Shown: positions 58,423-64,000 of the stretch, piece after piece
Layout of the letters: each line of letters opens with the position of its first letter
How positions within the stretch are numbered: position 1 is the stretch's first letter
NCBI GenBank assembly: GCA_019722365.1
Contig: JADFUC010001356.1
Coordinates: 1 to 64,000, forward strand
DNA length: 64,000 nt
Direction of reading: 5' to 3'
DNA from: Lithospermum erythrorhizon
Taxonomy: Eukaryota > Streptophyta > Magnoliopsida > Boraginales > Boraginaceae
Position numbers and translations under genes: made by a program
Notes under the pieces: generated by a model
What the model saw: the letters and a program-made list of their open reading frames with translations, nothing else
The model's database searches: none
Told to the model about the DNA's origin: nothing

Positions 58423-61106
58423 ATTGTATATATATAGTATCTTCATTATGAAGTATAAAGAATGGAATTAAATATATGACTTAAATGTATTCAAGTGGCT
58501 CTTTAGGAGACACCAATCTAGTGTTAGAACCTCTGGCAGTTATGTCGGGGGTCATTGTGTGACAATTCCTAATGCATTGTTGACTTCTAATGCAAAGAGA
58601 CATGATGTTATGAATAAGTCATACTCCAACAGATGACTGAGGTCATCTGAGTGAAATAGAATTGGAATCTGAAGTCGGTATATGCTTCCGCTCTAATTAC
58701 ATACCGATGGTGATTCGGCCGAGTAAGCGTAATTCTATTAAATGAACATATAGTCGTAAATAGATCAAACATTTGGTTTACGACCAAGTTGAATGTATTT
58801 GTTAATTGACTATCTTGGCATTTCTATTTCAAATTTTTCCTTATTACCCACAGCGTGTTCTGACATGTGTTTAAGTGAAGTAATCAAAAGAATGTTTCTA
58901 AGTAATGATCGGTGATGATGCGTAAATGACATTGTCATTGAAGCTTGCCCATCTCAAGCGAGGTAAGAAGAGCTTGATTATATTATTAGTATCAGTTACA
59001 AATTTGAGATAGAAGTATAATGGAGTTAGAATCTTCGTCTTGATATTTTGATTGAAATCGAAGGGGTCAAGTGAAGATGAATGAAGTTTCTCGAGTTAAT
59101 TAGGGAGCCTGACTACATCAATATTTTTATGTTTGAGTACTAAAGGGATCTTCATACAACTTAGCAGAGGTATAGTCTTGAATTGATTCTTGTACATCCG
59201 TAAGCCCAATTACATATATGTGACATATGTTATATTAGTCACGAAATATAAGCTTAGATGACATTTGCTTGTTAAGCTATAATGAGTCATGAAGCTTGAG
59301 GTGAATAAAATTTATGATAGATTAAAATTCTATGATAGGCAGATTCTCTAATTGACAAGGCAACTCTACCCATTAGAGGTTCGTTCCCCCTGATTAAGGA
59401 CCTCGTGATTGAGAGTGGTTGGACTATATTACATGGTAATTTGACTATTACATAGTAATAGGATTCACCGTATGCCATGTTAGGATCATGTGTTGTACAT
59501 CACGACCATGACATAACACAATTCCCATAATATGAATTGTGGAGTTTACTAAAGGTATTTGCACTGGTTTGGAAATACACTTTGTAGTAACTTTAAGAGA
59601 ATAGAGGTAAATATAGTTCTATGGAATGGATCGCTATTGATCTTGCTTCTAAATGAATGTGAGAATAGTTCGTGGACGAATTGTCCCGTAATGGAATACT
59701 ATTGCCAAGTAACTCATTAATGGGGTTGAGTCTAGTATACTCGGAGAGTAAACTAAAAAAAGTTGAACTCAATATTATAACATTACCAGTCAACCTGATG
59801 ATGTTATTAAAGAATATGCATTTAATAAGATAAATGTGTTTTAACAAACCTTTAGTTGTATTGTAAACTTCGATAAGTAACTTAGAAGTGGCTAAGCGCC
59901 TGGCTTCAAATAGTCACTAGAAATGCCAAAGCGAGGGTTTGTCCTTGTTACACTTAACTAGTGGGTATTTGAGAGGAAAGCTAGACCGAGATGAGCGTGT
60001 TGAGAGTTTCAAAGCGAAGCTTGGCAAAGTCTTAAAGCCATTTTCTGTAGGCCCTACCGGGATAGTCTTAGCACGTCGTTGGTTCCGTAGTTGAGAGACC
60101 GAGCGGATGGATGTAAAGTCTACTTGCGAAGTAGTGATACGGGTTATGATATAATTATGATGTTACCTCGACTACATGTCTTAAAAGACCTAAGGTTTAA
60201 TCTGAAGCTTAAAAAATTCCACGTGTGGACTTGAGCAACCATCTCGGAGTTGATATATTCTTCTGTGATTAAATCAAGATTTGATTTCACGAGATTGAAG
60301 AAGAAAGCTGGACGATCTGAGGTTATTTTGGGGTAAGGTCATTTACTTTCTCGAATAAGTTAAGTAATTGATTGAACAAATTAATTAACATTTGCAATCT
60401 AATTGTTAACTACATTCTGTGAATCGCGTTCATTCGCGCCGTAATTTATTGTTTCCATATCGGTCGAAATAATAAATCCACAGCGGGAGTCCATAGTTTC
60501 TAGAGGCTGACACATGGCGTTGGCAACTCTTCAAGTCTAGAAACATGAGATAGCCATTTCCCTGGTCAGATCTTTGATGGTTTTGGTAGTAGCATTTGAT
60601 GACGATGTGTGATTAGTTATGATCAATTTTATTGGATCATGAGAGCTTGTAAGTCTAATCAATCTTATGGGCTATCGATCAAAATAAGCTGGCAATTTGG
60701 ATTGACATTTGCAAAATCATAGAAGATATGTATATACGTGTCTATGATGTTTGCTTGGCTGATAAGTTTAACGATTCTTAGACACTAGTATATAACTACT
60801 TATGTTATATGAGTTGTGCTTTGACTATGTCAATGCACTTGTAAAGAGTTATACTTGTTATTTGTTGGGTGACACGGTGAGTATAGCAGTAGGTGTTGAT
60901 ATATTATAAGAGATTTATCGTCCTTGATATCTGAGGTTGATGCAAGTCTGATGAGTTTGGACTAATTGATTTATGAAGAACTTGTAGTACTGATTGATTC
61001 GGCTCGAGTAAAGAAAGTCGTGGGTGTTTCATGACGAACATGGTTTACTGTGTTGAGATCGCGGATAAAGGAATTGGCAAGTAATGGATCCAGAGGCGAG
61101 TGGGAG
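58423..61106 (+). other. internal region of the nested LTR element
   Basis: Many short interrupted frames, none with a motif I can name. The minus frames at 59287-59478 and 59593-59847 are not recognisable. Degraded gag-pol or a noncoding internal domain are both possible. Confidence 0.5.
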
Positions 61107-62075
61107 TGTTGAAATCGAGTATTTTGATTTACGTAATTATGCTTTCGTTGCGTGATTGTTGTAACGATTCATTCTTAGTTTTGGTTAAATGAGATTACTT
61201 TCGAACAAGTGTTCGATAATAGTAATTGTAAATTTTAAAATGGAACTGCTTTGATAATATCGGGGTTGGCACGGATTGGCTAGATCCCGTACACCAACCG
61301 ATAATATCGTAATGGTCGATTATATTATTATACGACTAATATTATCTCGACGGAAAGGTGTATCGATAACTTTGAGTTATGACTAAATGTATCGAATTAA
61401 ATCGAGATTGTTAAATTGGGAGTTGATTGAAATCGGCGAGATACTGTCGAGAGTTTACATTGATAATGTAAATACAAATTAGACAAAAGAAACTTGAATC
61501 AATTAAATTGTTATTTCACTTGACGGTTTAACAAGAGAATCTCATTAGTAACTTGTTAGTTACTCATTCGTTGACATTCAGTGGGTTAACGGTTTTAACG
61601 AGTTAGCTCGTTAGTTAACGAGTCGAGTTATTCAGGCGAAATAGGAAGGGACTATATAAGGAAGAGAAAAAGATGAAAAACAATAATAATCATATTTCTC
61701 CTCTTCGTCTCAAGCAGCCCCACAAAGTAACTACTCCGTAGCGAATCGAGCTTTTGACTTGATTTTGCTCTCAAACTAGAGCATTGATTTTTTGCTCGTA
61801 AGATTCTAGCGAGATCAGTATTTAGATTGACGCTCTTAGTGTGTGGACTAACTAGAGACATTGTATTTTCGATCTTTCCGTTGCTATATGAATTCCAAAG
61901 GAGGTTTCGTGAAAGATTAAGTTGATGTTTTTTGCATTTGCGATGTAAGTACTTTCGTTTTATCGTATATGTATGTAATGTATTTTTATTGTAATTCGTT
62001 TATATACATTTATTCGACCTTGGGTGCATTTGTTTATGGTTTTATATTATGAACAAGTTGCGTAATTTTCTAACA
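61107..62075 (+). repeat. 3' LTR with TATA box
   Basis: TGTTGAAATCG to TTTTCTAACA. A TATATAAG box at 61653-61660 is followed about 30 bp on by the expected transcript start. The inverted repeat GATAATATCGG..CCGATAATATCG near 61255-61310 is a possible hairpin. Confidence 0.85.
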
Positions 62076-62080
62076 TATTG
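62076..62080. repeat. target-site duplication, right copy (TATTG)
   Basis: Matches 57855-57859. Confidence 0.85.
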
Positions 62081-63556
62081 ATCATAAGCTTCCAGAAGAA
62101 AGTTTTTATTTTGTTGGAAAAGAGGCTTCAAATGAATTTCGATGGCTTAGAGTGGTATTTAGGGATTTTGGGATATTAACAGGTTGTGAATTCTTTTTAT
62201 TTATGTTATTGTAAAGGTTACAAGAGTTGATTTTACTAAGATTGTTGTTTAAACAATCAGCAAACTAGAATGCTTGATATTGCGAATGGCTTCTACAATG
62301 CGGGAAGGGAAGATGTAATTTAGGAGAGTGAGATTCCAGTGATGGTTTGGAAGGGTGAGATCCACTACTTTAAAGAAGGAGGATGGGGAGTGATTTCTCT
62401 TTGAGTACTGACTAAGATTTTTAAAATTGTCAATTGGAAACCATACGCCATTCGGAAATGTTGACCTTGGTCCCATGATTAACTGACCAAATGACTTAAT
62501 TTCTAAATTTAAAGTGAGGCCGATTTGAGACTACGTCACTTCCAAGATGGATTGGAGGTATTTTTTGGTTCAAAGGGTGTTGATTGGGGATAATACTTAC
62601 TTTTTATTAGCTCTGATGAAGGGTATTATGGGTAAAGAGTTTCCAACTGTTTGTTTGCAAGGAGGGCTAAGTTGAAGTAGTGTAGATGCTTGAATCCTAA
62701 ACCCCCTTTATTTTTAACAAAATGAAGAAAATCCTAATTTATCCAATGAATTTTTACCCTATGATTTCCTCCTGACAGAAAATCAGCGAAGAGTTTATCA
62801 ATTTTATTAAGGGTAGAAAGAGGGAATTTAAAGATAGACATTGGGTAAACTAGGATTGATTGGGCTTGATTTGATAAAGTGACTTTTACTCAATTGAAAT
62901 TTGGAGGACCAAGAGTTAATTCTCTTTTTTATTTTATCTACAAAATCTTCAAAGATGAGCTTCCTTTTTGTATCTATGTCCAGGGGAATGCCAAGATAAG
63001 AATCAAAGGTTGAAGAGGAAGGAATGCTAAGAAGGTTAGAGATAAAAGTTTAGCACTATAAGCGTTTTGAATTTGAAAAACACACAGTTTTTAAAATGCA
63101 TAGTTTCCCGAGTTTTGACAATAGGATGTGAGGGTGTTAGTAAGGGATTCTATAGATGTTTTATTTACATGAAGGAAAAATGCTGTGTTAAAATGAAAAG
63201 GAGATAGAAATTTTGGTAATGGAGACTGCTAATATCGTTTGTGCTCTGAAGGTGGGATAAAGAAGCAGAAAGAGCTTCCGTGCAAAGAGAAAAAGAATAT
63301 GTGAGAGAGGGTCTCCTTGTCTAAGCCCACATGAAGGTTTGAAAGGTTTGGTTGTTATTTCCGTTTACTGAAGTCACGGTATGTTATGCGGTGAGACCAC
63401 GTTCCTTAATCAAATGAATAGGTGATCACGGGGAATTTAAACTTTTTAGAGTATTAAGAGAACTTCAGTCTATTCGATCAAAAGCTTTAGTCGTATACAT
63501 TTTGATGGCTGCTAATCCGTTCTTGTTGTGGATATGCGAGGATGGTATGGGTGAGT

Positions 63557-63958
63557 TCAGATACATAGATATGTTATCATTAATGGAACAACCGGGATGA
63601 AACCATTTTGGAGAGGAAAAATAAGGGAGTTGAGATAAGGTTTGAGCCTGTTGACTATGACCTTGGAAGCTAGCTTGTATCTAGAGTTACAAAGGCTAAT
63701 AGGTCTAAATTCGGAAACGATTTTTGGGTTATCTTTTTTGGGTATGAGAGTGATGAAAGTGTTAATTGTTTCTTTCAGAATGGCTCCACCATTCAAGAAA
63801 TCGCGAGTGGATTTTGTGAGTTCTTCCCCAACAACGCTCCAGTAGTTTTGAAAAAACCTTGCTGGAAACCATCTGGACCAGGTAATTTCCAAGTCAAAGT
63901 TATTATTATTATTATTACTATCATTATTATTGCGATTGGGAGGGGGATATGGTTTCAC
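63557..63958 (-). pseudogene. LINE reverse transcriptase fragment, longest open piece
   Basis: A 133-codon frame. Its first ~20 codons are Asn-rich and come from a trinucleotide repeat; the RT-like part starts at PARFF. The residues before it (Gly-Pro-Asp-Gly-Phe) are in another frame, so one base has been lost at the junction near 63870. The FRPISLCN motif is intact. Confidence 0.8.
63898..63932. repeat. (TTA)n trinucleotide repeat
   Basis: AGTTATTATTATTATTATTACTATCATTATTATT, interrupted twice, directly upstream of the LINE RT block on -. The following 63933-64000 is G-rich with repeated GATTGGGGG- and AATTGGGG-like words. Confidence 0.9.
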
Positions 63959-64000
63959 GATTGGGGGATGGGGAAGGGGTAGGGTCGCAATTGGGGCAGG

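Larger units (their letters stand above)
57860..62075 (+). mobile_element. LTR retrotransposon nested in the LINE
   Basis: The 4216-bp element starts TGTTAGAA and ends TTCTAACA, exact inverted termini, and is flanked by TATTG. Its 3' LTR (61107-62075) is about 970 bp and follows a purine tract, GAGGCGAGTGGGAG. The 5' LTR matches it only for about 560 bp, up to the TATATAAGG box. The internal 2.6 kb gives no gag or pol motif I can recognise on either strand, so the superfamily is unassigned; TGTT..AACA ends are compatible with copia or gypsy. Orientation is from the LTR TATA box and the purine tract. Confidence 0.85.
62081..64000 (-). mobile_element. LINE (L1-type), reverse-transcriptase part, on the minus strand, running out of the window
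   Basis: On - from 64000 downward: PARFFQNYWSVVG and TLIPKKDNPKIVSEFRPISL (RT blocks 1-2, within the frame 63958-63557), then VNRLKPYLNSLI and QNGFIP; GLRQGDPLSHILF at about 63346-63302; a decayed region where the FADD box should be; YLGIPLDIDTKRKL and INSWSSKFLS near 62990-62900; KNKGGLGFKHLHYFN near 62710-62660; and KIKTFFWKLM, the start of the zf-RVT domain, ending at 62081. This is the usual order of a plant L1 ORF2. Stops and frame changes are frequent and the catalytic FADD is not recognisable, so it is dead. The 5' half with the endonuclease is beyond the window. Confidence 0.88.

Noticed and set aside
1..64000. CRISPR arrays, bacterial operons, viral genomes
   Set aside because: No regularly spaced direct repeats with unique spacers, no ribosome-binding-site pattern, and no movement- or coat-protein-like reading; the introns and retroelements are those of a plant nuclear genome.

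Overview
This window is nuclear DNA from a flowering plant, most likely a eudicot. It is AT-rich, its genes have GT-AG introns, and most of it is old transposable elements. I cannot name the species. Only three host loci are supported: a thaumatin-like protein gene on + (22640-24904), a decayed oligopeptide-transporter gene on - (48237-44611), and an ALKBH9/10-type RNA demethylase gene on - (52856-49690). The rest is repeats or AT-rich spacer in which I recognise nothing.

Layout. 0-7 kb: remnants of Ty1/copia-like LTRs, including a solo LTR at 4238-5176 with an exact 5-bp target-site duplication (TSD), then the 3' end of a copia element with its LTR (5.9-6.96 kb). 7-15.5 kb: spacer, an intact tRNA-derived SINE with a 17-bp TSD (10754-10987), a MITE-like repeat and a hAT-like 5' remnant. 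15510-21798: a whole but very decayed Ty1/copia element with both LTRs, primer site, gag, integrase, RT and RNase H traces and TSD ATACA. 22-25 kb: the thaumatin-like gene, with a Stowaway-type MITE in intron 1. 25.4-44.3 kb: TA microsatellites, MITEs, probable LTR-derived sequence, a pair of 0.9-kb direct LTR-like repeats (33438-34345 and 40975-41908), an LTR of the same family as the solo LTR but in opposite orientation (39344-40372), and a ~68-bp tandem repeat. 44.3-53 kb: the transporter pseudogene and the ALKBH gene, both on -. 54-64 kb: a broken LINE on +, a Mutator-like element with long inverted repeats and a 9-bp TSD, and a LINE on - that is split inside its zinc-binding domain by an LTR retrotransposon (57860-62075, TSD TATTG).

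Functionally the three host genes are unrelated: a probable GPI-anchored wall or defence protein, a broken peptide transporter, and an m6A-type RNA demethylase with one in-frame stop in its first exon. The best-supported observations are the insertion histories fixed by TSDs and the state of the two minus-strand genes. I found no convincing novel multi-gene system; the chromosome segment reads as a retroelement graveyard around a small gene island.
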